From Coriaria nepalensis (taxonomy: Eukaryota; Streptophyta; Magnoliopsida; Cucurbitales; Coriariaceae), in the NCBI GenBank assembly GCA_027186245.1, contig CP114488.1:7855501-7919500 (forward strand): DNA of 64,000 nt. The letters are read 5' to 3'. Below the pieces are notes generated by a model. That model was not told the origin of the DNA. It saw only the letters and a list, made by a program, of their open reading frames with translations, and ran no database searches. Positions 10,423-24,098 of this stretch are shown here, piece after piece (the first letter of the stretch is position 1; the number at the start of each line of letters is the position of its first letter). The translations under genes and the position numbers were made by a program.

Positions 10423-13400
10423 TCATATTTACTTAAATTACAAATGAATCTCTCCGGATTTGTCATAAATTCTAATTCTAATTGTTAGTGGTTAATCTTA
10501 AGTCGCTCAACCAATTTTTACTAGTTAAAAGACTTAATATGAAATTATGAATCTCTTGATATAGTTTTCATTACAAGATATAATAAAGTTGTTGGTTTCT
10601 TTTTATTTATTTTTTATTTCTATTATTATTTTGATTTTTTCGAGTAAAGTAATTATAAAATCTTGAGGTTTCTAATAAAATAAAATGAGTCAATGTGAAG
10701 TGATTATGTGTTTGATTAATAATTTTTTTTATAATCAAGAGCTCTAGAAAGCATGTAAAAGGTATCAATAATGCAATAATGTGGTAGATGTAATTTACAC
10801 TATTGCATTTTATATGCTCTTTAGAGTTATGTTTAAAAAAAGAAAAATCGTGAATCAAATACATAATCACTTAACAACATAAACTTATTTTATGTTACTA
10901 CAAACCTCAAGATTTTAGAATTTCATTACCCGAAAAAATTAAAATAATAATAAAAAGGAAAAAATTCAACCCCATTATCTTCTGTTGTAATGGAAACTAT
11001 AGCAAGACATTTATATCAAGTCTTTTAGCTTGTAAAAATCGGTTGACCATGAGACTTAATATTGATCATTAAAAATTTGTTTTTTTTTTTTTTTTGTAAT
11101 TTAGGGCAAATCAAAGGGGATACACTTGTAATTTAAGGGTAAATATGAGAGAATCTACTTGTAATTCAAAAAATTCAAGAGATCCACTTGTAATTTAGGG
11201 AAAGACCGAGGGATCTATTAGTAAATCCTAAAATGTCAAAGATCTATTAAGAATATCAATAAACCTCAAGAAATCTACTGATAATTTGCACACATTTTCA
11301 TTATACAAGCATCGAAATTCTTGTAAAAATAAACTTGAGTAAAAAGATTCAACGCTAGTATATGAAGAATAATGTTTTGTAATGTAGCCATATCATTGGT
11401 TGTTTAGAGGTCCTCTGCTTGATCTAAATGTTGTTCTATTTCCTAACAGTTTCTGTATTTAGGTCATAACTTAATATGTAATAGAGAACCACATCTTACA
11501 CCCCACCCCTCTAGCTACCATCCTTGATCCTAATATATATGTTAAACCATTTGAGGGAAGAGCGTATAAATTGTTAGTCTATTTCATACTATTGGTAACT
11601 TTATAGGTTGGAATGGGTTTTCCGGGTCGTAGATAATTGGTCGCTAGTCCCAACATTTTGACAAATCAAGAAAAACTGCGGTGGTATCTTCATTATTTAC
11701 AGTCATTAGTTTGTTTGTGCATATTTAACCTAAAAATACCTTGAATTGTTTCAAACCAGTTATAACTATTCTGGCTTTGCACCCTGTCACTTCTAGTGTT
11801 CATTATGGCTTTCAGTTTTGCATTTGTTGTGGGGAGTTGTACTGGGTGATGTCATGGGACTAGAAGGCTTGTTTAGCTTTTATGTATGAGGAGACTAGAT
11901 TGAACAGACACTATGTGGAGATGAATTTTGTACATGTTTCATGGGTTCATGAAAATGTTGGTGGCCTGTGGAAATGTATCTAATCTAACTCTAGGAACAA
12001 AATTCTGAGCGTCTCCTGTTGAAATTCCCTCACTCCAACCTTTCCTTCCCCACTTCCTTCCAACTCTCAATCTTAAAGTGAGCATAGTATTAGTACCTGA
12101 TAAACTGCAAAAGTCCATAGATCCGGATTCTGGATTAGTTTATCATTTGTAATTTGTTTTATGATCGGCCAGCAGTGAACTAGTGAGGAATGTATATGCC
12201 ATGTCATGGCATTAGATCTTCCCGGTATAATCCCCATCTATAACTGCTAGGCTAGAGACTATGACAAGCTAATTTTGATAAAAGTTAAGGAAAAAGAGAA
12301 CTTTTAGGCAAAAACTTTTCGTCCTTTCAAATATTGGCCTGTCTATGTCCTTTTGCCAACCATTGTTTATACACACTTTCTTTAGAATCAGGAAAATAGA
12401 GATTGAGAAATACATTTTTCCCTAAATTCTCTGTACACTTATGTCCTATGGTCTAGTGATTTTCATTTCTTTTTTGACCAAACATAGTGCAAAGTCTTGT
12501 TAAACAACTCTCCTTCTGGCAACGGTTTGCAGTTTCAAGTTCTTTCTCTTCGAGTAGTTTTCATTAGGCTCGAAAAAAGATTTTCTATTTGGTGTGGTAA
12601 GATTTTGCTGCATTGTTCATGATGGCAAGTTTGCGGTTGCTTATTGTTGTTGTTTGTGCAGGAGGAAATAGTGATCGAGGCGAAGGTTTTACGAGTGGGG
12701 AAGGCCATTGGGGTTGTCAGTGTGGAATTTAGAAAAAAAGGTAGTGGCAAGATTATTGCTCATGGGCGTCATACTTTATACATCGCTATCTCCAGCAAGA
12801 TGTGAATGATATAAGCTTTAATTGTTTCGAACTTAACAATTTGTGACGCATATTCTATTCTTCTTTATGCGAGCGTCCATATGTTCCTAAAATACTACCT
12901 CATATAATGCAACTGGTTGGTAGGATAAAGCCTACGAGACCCTTAACAATCCGTATTAAAGTTTTAAATGTGGTGGGTTCGAATTTCCACTGCAGCACAA
13001 TTGTATCCCAAAGGTATGAAAGTCTCATTATATTTTAGTGTCTAATGAAAGTTGTGTTTAGACTTTAAGCTTTAAAGTTTACTAACTTAAAGTATGTTAA
13101 ATGACCTTCTACTATATAATATAAGGAATTAGCTAAATAGTAATTTATTAAATTAAACTATTACATTTGAAATACAAATTGATCCTTAAATTAAGATTTT
13201 ATTATTTTTTCACCTATTACTTTTTAATTTATTATATATTTACCCATAAAAATTTTGAATTATTTTTATTATCATCATAGTATTTAACAATGCTTCATAA
13301 TACATGCTAAAGAGTCTTTTTTACCGTTAAAAATGATAGTTGCATATTTTTTGTAGTTTGAAATGATAATTTCCATGTTACCTAAAACATTATTTAACGC

Positions 13401-13841
13401 CTAACGCATTATAACCCGTACCTTTGAAGATGACAAAGAATGAAGAGTATTTTTGTTTTTATTAATACCAAACGGGCTCTTTAGCCCAATTACCAAACCC
13501 AAATCCAGGCCCAATTAATACCCTCCCAAATTCCAATTATTATCCGCCCATTTTATCTCTTCTTCTTTTTTCTTCTCTCTCTGCTCATGGTACAGCCTCG
13601 GCCCCTAATCAACTTCTTCCTTATTTCTTCCCCCTTCCACAACTTCTTCCTTATTTCTTCCCCCTTCCAATTTTCAGCTTCAAAAGTTACAAGTAATTTA
13701 TGGGAAGTTAAAAACTTTGAATTCTTCTTTCTATCTCCTCAGCTTTGAAAATCGTCGGAACCTTTCCAGGCATGACGTCTGAACCAGAAGTAGAGTTTAT
13801 CCGCCGCTACGAGCTCCGCCTCCTCCACTGCACCCTCCCTC
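10423..13841 (+). repeat. Chimeric tandem unit 4 (3,419 bp)
   Basis: Carries the A variant and the C variant (gagCgtctcc, about 12,010), the same haplotype as units 1 and 5. Confidence 0.97.
12662..12805 (+). pseudogene. Thioesterase 13-like last exon, unit 4
   Basis: Exon open to TGA, acceptor intact. Confidence 0.8.
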
Positions 13842-16800
13842 TCATATTTACTTAAATTACAAATGAATCTCTCCGGATTTGTCATAAATTCTAATTCTAA
13901 TTGTTAGTGGTTAATCTTAAGTCGCTCAACCAATTTTTACTAGTTAAAAGACTTAATATGAAATTATGAATCTCTTGATATAGTTTTCATTACAAGATAT
14001 AATAAAGTTGTTGGTTTCTTTTTATTTATTTTTTATTTCTATTATTATTTTGATTTTTTCGAGTAAAGTAATTATAAAATCTTGAGGTTTCTAATAAAAT
14101 AAAATGAGTCAATGTGAAGTGATTATGTGTTTGATTAATAATTTTTTTTATAATCAAGAGCTCTAGAAAGCATGTAAAAGGTATCAATAATGCAATAATG
14201 TGGTAGATGTAATTTACACTATTGCATTTTATATGCTCTTTAGAGTTATGTTTAAAAAAAGAAAAATCGTGAATCAAATACATAATCACTTAACAACATA
14301 AACTTATTTTATGTTACTACAAACCTCAAGATTTTAGAATTTCATTACCCGAAAAAATTAAAATAATAATAAAAAGGAAAAAATTCAACCCCATTATCTT
14401 CTGTTGTAATGGAAACTATAGCAAGACATTTATATCAAGTCTTTTAGCTTGTAAAAATCGGTTGACCATGAGACTTAATATTGATCATTAAAAATTTGTT
14501 TTTTTTTTTTTTTTGTAATTTAGGGCAAATCAAAGGGGATACACTTGTAATTTAAGGGTAAATATGAGAGAATCTACTTGTAATTCAAAAAATTCAAGAG
14601 ATCCACTTGTAATTTAGGGAAAGACCGAGGGATCTATTAGTAAATCCTAAAATGTCAAAGATCTATTAAGAATATCAATAAACCTCAAGAAATCTACTGA
14701 TAATTTGCACACATTTTCATTATACAAGCATCGAAATTCTTGTAAAAATAAACTTGAGTAAAAAGATTCAACGCTAGTATATGAAGAATAATGTTTTGTA
14801 ATGTAGCCATATCATTGGTTGTTTAGAGGTCCTCTGCTTGATCTAAATGTTGTTCTATTTCCTAACAGTTTCTGTATTTAGGTCATAACTTAATATGTAA
14901 TAGAGAACCACATCTTACACCCCACCCCTCTAGCTACCATCCTTGATCCTAATATATATGTTAAACCATTTGAGGGAAGAGCGTATAAATTGTTAGTCTA
15001 TTTCATACTATTGGTAACTTTATAGGTTGGAATGGGTTTTCCGGGTCGTAGATAATTGGTCGCTAGTCCCAACATTTTGACAAATCAAGAAAAACTGCGG
15101 TGGTATCTTCATTATTTACAGTCATTAGTTTGTTTGTGCATATTTAACCTAAAAATACCTTGAATTGTTTCAAACCAGTTATAACTATTCTGGCTTTGCA
15201 CCCTGTCACTTCTAGTGTTCATTATGGCTTTCAGTTTTGCATTTGTTGTGGGGAGTTGTACTGGGTGATGTCATGGGACTAGAAGGCTTGTTTAGCTTTT
15301 ATGTATGAGGAGACTAGATTGAACAGACACTATGTGGAGATGAATTTTGTACATGTTTCATGGGTTCATGAAAATGTTGGTGGCCTGTGGAAATGTATCT
15401 AATCTAACTCTAGGAACAAAATTCTGAGCGTCTCCTGTTGAAATTCCCTCACTCCAACCTTTCCTTCCCCACTTCCTTCCAACTCTCAATCTTAAAGTGA
15501 GCATAGTATTAGTACCTGATAAACTGCAAAAGTCCATAGATCCGGATTCTGGATTAGTTTATCATTTGTAATTTGTTTTATGATCGGCCAGCAGTGAACT
15601 AGTGAGGAATGTATATGCCATGTCATGGCATTAGATCTTCCCGGTATAATCCCCATCTATAACTGCTAGGCTAGAGACTATGACAAGCTAATTTTGATAA
15701 AAGTTAAGGAAAAAGAGAACTTTTAGGCAAAAACTTTTCGTCCTTTCAAATATTGGCCTGTCTATGTCCTTTTGCCAACCATTGTTTATACACACTTTCT
15801 TTAGAATCAGGAAAATAGAGATTGAGAAATACATTTTTCCCTAAATTCTCTGTACACTTATGTCCTATGGTCTAGTGATTTTCATTTCTTTTTTGACCAA
15901 ACATAGTGCAAAGTCTTGTTAAACAACTCTCCTTCTGGCAACGGTTTGCAGTTTCAAGTTCTTTCTCTTCGAGTAGTTTTCATTAGGCTCGAAAAAAGAT
16001 TTTCTATTTGGTGTGGTAAGATTTTGCTGCATTGTTCATGATGGCAAGTTTGCGGTTGCTTATTGTTGTTGTTTGTGCAGGAGGAAATAGTGATCGAGGC
16101 GAAGGTTTTACGAGTGGGGAAGGCCATTGGGGTTGTCAGTGTGGAATTTAGAAAAAAAGGTAGTGGCAAGATTATTGCTCATGGGCGTCATACTTTATAC
16201 ATCGCTATCTCCAGCAAGATGTGAATGATATAAGCTTTAATTGTTTCGAACTTAACAATTTGTGACGCATATTCTATTCTTCTTTATGCGAGCGTCCATA
16301 TGTTCCTAAAATACTACCTCATATAATGCAACTGGTTGGTAGGATAAAGCCTACGAGACCCTTAACAATCCGTATTAAAGTTTTAAATGTGGTGGGTTCG
16401 AATTTCCACTGCAGCACAATTGTATCCCAAAGGTATGAAAGTCTCATTATATTTTAGTGTCTAATGAAAGTTGTGTTTAGACTTTAAGCTTTAAAGTTTA
16501 CTAACTTAAAGTATGTTAAATGACCTTCTACTATATAATATAAGGAATTAGCTAAATAGTAATTTATTAAATTAAACTATTACATTTGAAATACAAATTG
16601 ATCCTTAAATTAAGATTTTATTATTTTTTCACCTATTACTTTTTAATTTATTATATATTTACCCATAAAAATTTTGAATTATTTTTATTATCATCATAGT
16701 ATTTAACAATGCTTCATAATACATGCTAAAGAGTCTTTTTTACCGTTAAAAATGATAGTTGCATATTTTTTGTAGTTTGAAATGATAATTTCCATGTTAC

Positions 16801-17260
16801 CTAAAACATTATTTAACGCCTAACGCATTATAACCCGTACCTTTGAAGATGACAAAGAATGAAGAGTATTTTTGTTTTTATTAATACCAAACGGGCTCTT
16901 TAGCCCAATTACCAAACCCAAATCCAGGCCCAATTAATACCCTCCCAAATTCCAATTATTATCCGCCCATTTTATCTCTTCTTCTTTTTTCTTCTCTCTC
17001 TGCTCATGGTACAGCCTCGGCCCCTAATCAACTTCTTCCTTATTTCTTCCCCCTTCCACAACTTCTTCCTTATTTCTTCCCCCTTCCAATTTTCAGCTTC
17101 AAAAGTTACAAGTAATTTATGGGAAGTTAAAAACTTTGAATTCTTCTTTCTATCTCCTCAGCTTTGAAAATCGTCGGAACCTTTCCAGGCATGACGTCTG
17201 AACCAGAAGTAGAGTTTATCCGCCGCTACGAGCTCCGCCTCCTCCACTGCACCCTCCCTC
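13842..17260 (+). repeat. Chimeric tandem unit 5 (3,419 bp)
   Basis: Carries the A variant and the C variant (about 15,429). It is the last unit of the A-type half of the array. Confidence 0.97.
16081..16224 (+). pseudogene. Thioesterase 13-like last exon, unit 5
   Basis: Exon open to TGA, acceptor intact. Confidence 0.8.
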
Positions 17261-20200
17261 TCATATTTACTTAAATTACAAATGAATCTCTCCGGATTTG
17301 TCATAAATTCTAATTCTAATTGTTAGTGGTTAATCTTAAGTCGCTCAACCAATTTTTACTAGTTAAAAGACTTAATATGAAATTATGAATCTCTTGATAT
17401 AGTTTTCATTACAAGATATAATAAAGTTGTTGGTTTCTTTTTATTTATTTTTTATTTCTATTATTATTTTGATTTTTTCGAGTAAAGTAATTATAAAATC
17501 TTGAGGTTTCTAATAAAATCAAATGAGTCAATGTGAAGTGATTATGTGTTTGATTAATAATTTTTTTTATAATCAAGAGCTCTAGAAAGCATGTAAAAGG
17601 TATCAATAATGCAATAATGTGGTAGATGTAATTTACACTATTGCATTTTATATGCTCTTTAGAGTTATGTTTAAAAAAAGAAAAATCGTGAATCAAATAC
17701 ATAATCACTTAACAACATAAACTTATTTTATGTTACTACAAACCTCAAGATTTTAGAATTTCATTACCCGAAAAAATTAAAATAATAATAAAAAGGAAAA
17801 AATTCAACCCCATTATCTTCTGTTGTAATGGAAACTATAGCAAGACATTTATATCAAGTCTTTTAGCTTGTAAAAATCGGTTGACCATGAGACTTAATAT
17901 TGATCATTAAAAATTTGTTTTTTTTTTTTTTTTGTAATTTAGGGCAAATCAAAGGGGATACACTTGTAATTTAAGGGTAAATATGAGAGAATCTACTTGT
18001 AATTCAAAAAATTCAAGAGATCCACTTGTAATTTAGGGAAAGACCGAGGGATCTATTAGTAAATCCTAAAATGTCAAAGATCTATTAAGAATATCAATAA
18101 ACCTCAAGAAATCTACTGATAATTTGCACACATTTTCATTATACAAGCATCGAAATTCTTGTAAAAATAAACTTGAGTAAAAAGATTCAACGCTAGTATA
18201 TGAAGAATAATGTTTTGTAATGTAGCCATATCATTGGTTGTTTAGAGGTCCTCTGCTTGATCTAAATGTTGTTCTATTTCCTAACAGTTTCTGTATTTAG
18301 GTCATAACTTAATATGTAATAGAGAACCACATCTTACACCCCACCCCTCTAGCTACCATCCTTGATCCTAATATATATGTTAAACCATTTGAGGGAAGAG
18401 CGTATAAATTGTTAGTCTATTTCATACTATTGGTAACTTTATAGGTTGGAATGGGTTTTCCGGGTCGTAGATAATTGGTCGCTAGTCCCAACATTTTGAC
18501 AAATCAAGAAAAACTGCGGTGGTATCTTCATTATTTACAGTCATTAGTTTGTTTGTGCATATTTAACCTAAAAATACCTTGAATTGTTTCAAACCAGTTA
18601 TAACTATTCTGGCTTTGCACCCTGTCACTTCTAGTGTTCATTATGGCTTTCAGTTTTGCATTTGTTGTGGGGAGTTGTACTGGGTGATGTCATGGGACTA
18701 GAAGGCTTGTTTAGCTTTTATGTATGAGGAGACTAGATTGAACAGACACTATGTGGAGATGAATTTTGTACATGTTTCATGGGTTCATGAAAATGTTGGT
18801 GGCCTGTGGAAATGTATCTAATCTAACTCTAGGAACAAAATTCTGAGTGTCTCCTGTTGAAATTCCCTCACTCCAACCTTTCCTTCCCCACTTCCTTCCA
18901 ACTCTCAATCTTAAAGTGAGCATAGTATTAGTACCTGATAAACTGCAAAAGTCCATAGATCCGGATTCTGGATTAGTTTATCATTTGTAATTTGTTTTAT
19001 GATCGGCCAGCAGTGAACTAGTGAGGAATGTATATGCCATGTCATGGCATTAGATCTTCCCGGTATAATCCCCATCTATAACTGCTAGGCTAGAGACTAT
19101 GACAAGCTAATTTTGATAAAAGTTAAGGAAAAAGAGAACTTTTAGGCAAAAACTTTTCGTCCTTTCAAATATTGGCCTGTCTATGTCCTTTTGCCAACCA
19201 TTGTTTATACACACTTTCTTTAGAATCAGGAAAATAGAGATTGAGAAATACATTTTTCCCTAAATTCTCTGTACACTTATGTCCTATGGTCTAGTGATTT
19301 TCATTTCTTTTTTGACCAAACATAGTGCAAAGTCTTGTTAAACAACTCTCCTTCTGGCAACGGTTTGCAGTTTCAAGTTCTTTCTCTTCGAGTAGTTTTC
19401 ATTAGGCTCGAAAAAAGATTTTCTATTTGGTGTGGTAAGATTTTGCTGCATTGTTCATGATGGCAAGTTTGCGGTTGCTTATTGTTGTTGTTTGTGCAGG
19501 AGGAAATAGTGATCGAGGCGAAGGTTTTACGAGTGGGGAAGGCCATTGGGGTTGTCAGTGTGGAATTTAGAAAAAAAGGTAGTGGCAAGATTATTGCTCA
19601 TGGGCGTCATACTTTATACATCGCTATCTCCAGCAAGATGTGAATGATATAAGCTTTAATTGTTTCGAACTTAACAATTTGTGACGCATATTCTATTCTT
19701 CTTTATGCGAGCGTCCATATGTTCCTAAAATACTACCTCATATAATGCAACTGGTTGGTAGGATAAAGCCTACGAGACCCTTAACAATCCGTATTAAAGT
19801 TTTAAATGTGGTGGGTTCGAATTTCCACTGCAGCACAATTGTATCCCAAAGGTATGAAAGTCTCATTATATTTTAGTGTCTAATGAAAGTTGTGTTTAGA
19901 CTTTAAGCTTTAAAGTTTACTAACTTAAAGTATGTTAAATGACCTTCTACTATATAATATAAGGAATTAGCTAAATAGTAATTTATTAAATTAAACTATT
20001 ACATTTGAAATACAAATTGATCCTTAAATTAAGATTTTATTATTTTTTCACCTATTACTTTTTAATTTATTATATATTTACCCATAAAAATTTTGAATTA
20101 TTTTTATTATCATCATAGTATTTAACAATGCTTCATAATACATGCTAAAGAGTCTTTTTTACCGTTAAAAATGATAGTTGCATATTTTTTGTAGTTTGAA

Positions 20201-20679
20201 ATGATAATTTCCATGTTACCTAAAACATTATTTAACGCCTAACGCATTATAACCCGTACCTTTGAAGATGACAAAGAATGAAGAGTATTTTTGTTTTTAT
20301 TAATACCAAACGGGCTCTTTAGCCCAATTACCAAACCCAAATCCAGGCCCAATTAATACCCTCCCAAATTCCAATTATTATCCGCCCATTTTATCTCTTC
20401 TTCTTTTTTCTTCTCTCTCTGCTCATGGTACAGCCTCGGCCCCTAATCAACTTCTTCCTTATTTCTTCCCCCTTCCACAACTTCTTCCTTATTTCTTCCC
20501 CCTTCCAATTTTCAGCTTCAAAAGTTACAAGTAATTTATGGGAAGTTAAAAACTTTGAATTCTTCTTTCTATCTCCTCAGCTTTGAAAATCGTCGGAACC
20601 TTTCCAGGCATGACGTCTGAACCAGAAGTAGAGTTTATCCGCCGCTACGAGCTCCGCCTCCTCCACTGCACCCTCCCTC
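17261..20679 (+). repeat. Chimeric tandem unit 6 (3,419 bp)
   Basis: First unit of the second half: the base at 17,520 is C (aaaatCaaat), and the other site is T (gagTgtctcc). Units 6 to 10 share this haplotype. Confidence 0.97.
19500..19643 (+). pseudogene. Thioesterase 13-like last exon, unit 6
   Basis: Exon open to TGA, acceptor intact. Confidence 0.8.
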
Positions 20680-23600
20680 TCATATTTACTTAAATTACAA
20701 ATGAATCTCTCCGGATTTGTCATAAATTCTAATTCTAATTGTTAGTGGTTAATCTTAAGTCGCTCAACCAATTTTTACTAGTTAAAAGACTTAATATGAA
20801 ATTATGAATCTCTTGATATAGTTTTCATTACAAGATATAATAAAGTTGTTGGTTTCTTTTTATTTATTTTTTATTTCTATTATTATTTTGATTTTTTCGA
20901 GTAAAGTAATTATAAAATCTTGAGGTTTCTAATAAAATCAAATGAGTCAATGTGAAGTGATTATGTGTTTGATTAATAATTTTTTTTATAATCAAGAGCT
21001 CTAGAAAGCATGTAAAAGGTATCAATAATGCAATAATGTGGTAGATGTAATTTACACTATTGCATTTTATATGCTCTTTAGAGTTATGTTTAAAAAAAGA
21101 AAAATCGTGAATCAAATACATAATCACTTAACAACATAAACTTATTTTATGTTACTACAAACCTCAAGATTTTAGAATTTCATTACCCGAAAAAATTAAA
21201 ATAATAATAAAAAGGAAAAAATTCAACCCCATTATCTTCTGTTGTAATGGAAACTATAGCAAGACATTTATATCAAGTCTTTTAGCTTGTAAAAATCGGT
21301 TGACCATGAGACTTAATATTGATCATTAAAAATTTGTTTTTTTTTTTTTTTTGTAATTTAGGGCAAATCAAAGGGGATACACTTGTAATTTAAGGGTAAA
21401 TATGAGAGAATCTACTTGTAATTCAAAAAATTCAAGAGATCCACTTGTAATTTAGGGAAAGACCGAGGGATCTATTAGTAAATCCTAAAATGTCAAAGAT
21501 CTATTAAGAATATCAATAAACCTCAAGAAATCTACTGATAATTTGCACACATTTTCATTATACAAGCATCGAAATTCTTGTAAAAATAAACTTGAGTAAA
21601 AAGATTCAACGCTAGTATATGAAGAATAATGTTTTGTAATGTAGCCATATCATTGGTTGTTTAGAGGTCCTCTGCTTGATCTAAATGTTGTTCTATTTCC
21701 TAACAGTTTCTGTATTTAGGTCATAACTTAATATGTAATAGAGAACCACATCTTACACCCCACCCCTCTAGCTACCATCCTTGATCCTAATATATATGTT
21801 AAACCATTTGAGGGAAGAGCGTATAAATTGTTAGTCTATTTCATACTATTGGTAACTTTATAGGTTGGAATGGGTTTTCCGGGTCGTAGATAATTGGTCG
21901 CTAGTCCCAACATTTTGACAAATCAAGAAAAACTGCGGTGGTATCTTCATTATTTACAGTCATTAGTTTGTTTGTGCATATTTAACCTAAAAATACCTTG
22001 AATTGTTTCAAACCAGTTATAACTATTCTGGCTTTGCACCCTGTCACTTCTAGTGTTCATTATGGCTTTCAGTTTTGCATTTGTTGTGGGGAGTTGTACT
22101 GGGTGATGTCATGGGACTAGAAGGCTTGTTTAGCTTTTATGTATGAGGAGACTAGATTGAACAGACACTATGTGGAGATGAATTTTGTACATGTTTCATG
22201 GGTTCATGAAAATGTTGGTGGCCTGTGGAAATGTATCTAATCTAACTCTAGGAACAAAATTCTGAGTGTCTCCTGTTGAAATTCCCTCACTCCAACCTTT
22301 CCTTCCCCACTTCCTTCCAACTCTCAATCTTAAAGTGAGCATAGTATTAGTACCTGATAAACTGCAAAAGTCCATAGATCCGGATTCTGGATTAGTTTAT
22401 CATTTGTAATTTGTTTTATGATCGGCCAGCAGTGAACTAGTGAGGAATGTATATGCCATGTCATGGCATTAGATCTTCCCGGTATAATCCCCATCTATAA
22501 CTGCTAGGCTAGAGACTATGACAAGCTAATTTTGATAAAAGTTAAGGAAAAAGAGAACTTTTAGGCAAAAACTTTTCGTCCTTTCAAATATTGGCCTGTC
22601 TATGTCCTTTTGCCAACCATTGTTTATACACACTTTCTTTAGAATCAGGAAAATAGAGATTGAGAAATACATTTTTCCCTAAATTCTCTGTACACTTATG
22701 TCCTATGGTCTAGTGATTTTCATTTCTTTTTTGACCAAACATAGTGCAAAGTCTTGTTAAACAACTCTCCTTCTGGCAACGGTTTGCAGTTTCAAGTTCT
22801 TTCTCTTCGAGTAGTTTTCATTAGGCTCGAAAAAAGATTTTCTATTTGGTGTGGTAAGATTTTGCTGCATTGTTCATGATGGCAAGTTTGCGGTTGCTTA
22901 TTGTTGTTGTTTGTGCAGGAGGAAATAGTGATCGAGGCGAAGGTTTTACGAGTGGGGAAGGCCATTGGGGTTGTCAGTGTGGAATTTAGAAAAAAAGGTA
23001 GTGGCAAGATTATTGCTCATGGGCGTCATACTTTATACATCGCTATCTCCAGCAAGATGTGAATGATATAAGCTTTAATTGTTTCGAACTTAACAATTTG
23101 TGACGCATATTCTATTCTTCTTTATGCGAGCGTCCATATGTTCCTAAAATACTACCTCATATAATGCAACTGGTTGGTAGGATAAAGCCTACGAGACCCT
23201 TAACAATCCGTATTAAAGTTTTAAATGTGGTGGGTTCGAATTTCCACTGCAGCACAATTGTATCCCAAAGGTATGAAAGTCTCATTATATTTTAGTGTCT
23301 AATGAAAGTTGTGTTTAGACTTTAAGCTTTAAAGTTTACTAACTTAAAGTATGTTAAATGACCTTCTACTATATAATATAAGGAATTAGCTAAATAGTAA
23401 TTTATTAAATTAAACTATTACATTTGAAATACAAATTGATCCTTAAATTAAGATTTTATTATTTTTTCACCTATTACTTTTTAATTTATTATATATTTAC
23501 CCATAAAAATTTTGAATTATTTTTATTATCATCATAGTATTTAACAATGCTTCATAATACATGCTAAAGAGTCTTTTTTACCGTTAAAAATGATAGTTGC

Positions 23601-24098
23601 ATATTTTTTGTAGTTTGAAATGATAATTTCCATGTTACCTAAAACATTATTTAACGCCTAACGCATTATAACCCGTACCTTTGAAGATGACAAAGAATGA
23701 AGAGTATTTTTGTTTTTATTAATACCAAACGGGCTCTTTAGCCCAATTACCAAACCCAAATCCAGGCCCAATTAATACCCTCCCAAATTCCAATTATTAT
23801 CCGCCCATTTTATCTCTTCTTCTTTTTTCTTCTCTCTCTGCTCATGGTACAGCCTCGGCCCCTAATCAACTTCTTCCTTATTTCTTCCCCCTTCCACAAC
23901 TTCTTCCTTATTTCTTCCCCCTTCCAATTTTCAGCTTCAAAAGTTACAAGTAATTTATGGGAAGTTAAAAACTTTGAATTCTTCTTTCTATCTCCTCAGC
24001 TTTGAAAATCGTCGGAACCTTTCCAGGCATGACGTCTGAACCAGAAGTAGAGTTTATCCGCCGCTACGAGCTCCGCCTCCTCCACTGCACCCTCCCTC
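20680..24098 (+). repeat. Chimeric tandem unit 7 (3,419 bp)
   Basis: C/T haplotype, with no difference from unit 6 that I could see. Confidence 0.97.
22919..23062 (+). pseudogene. Thioesterase 13-like last exon, unit 7
   Basis: Exon open to TGA, acceptor intact. Confidence 0.8.
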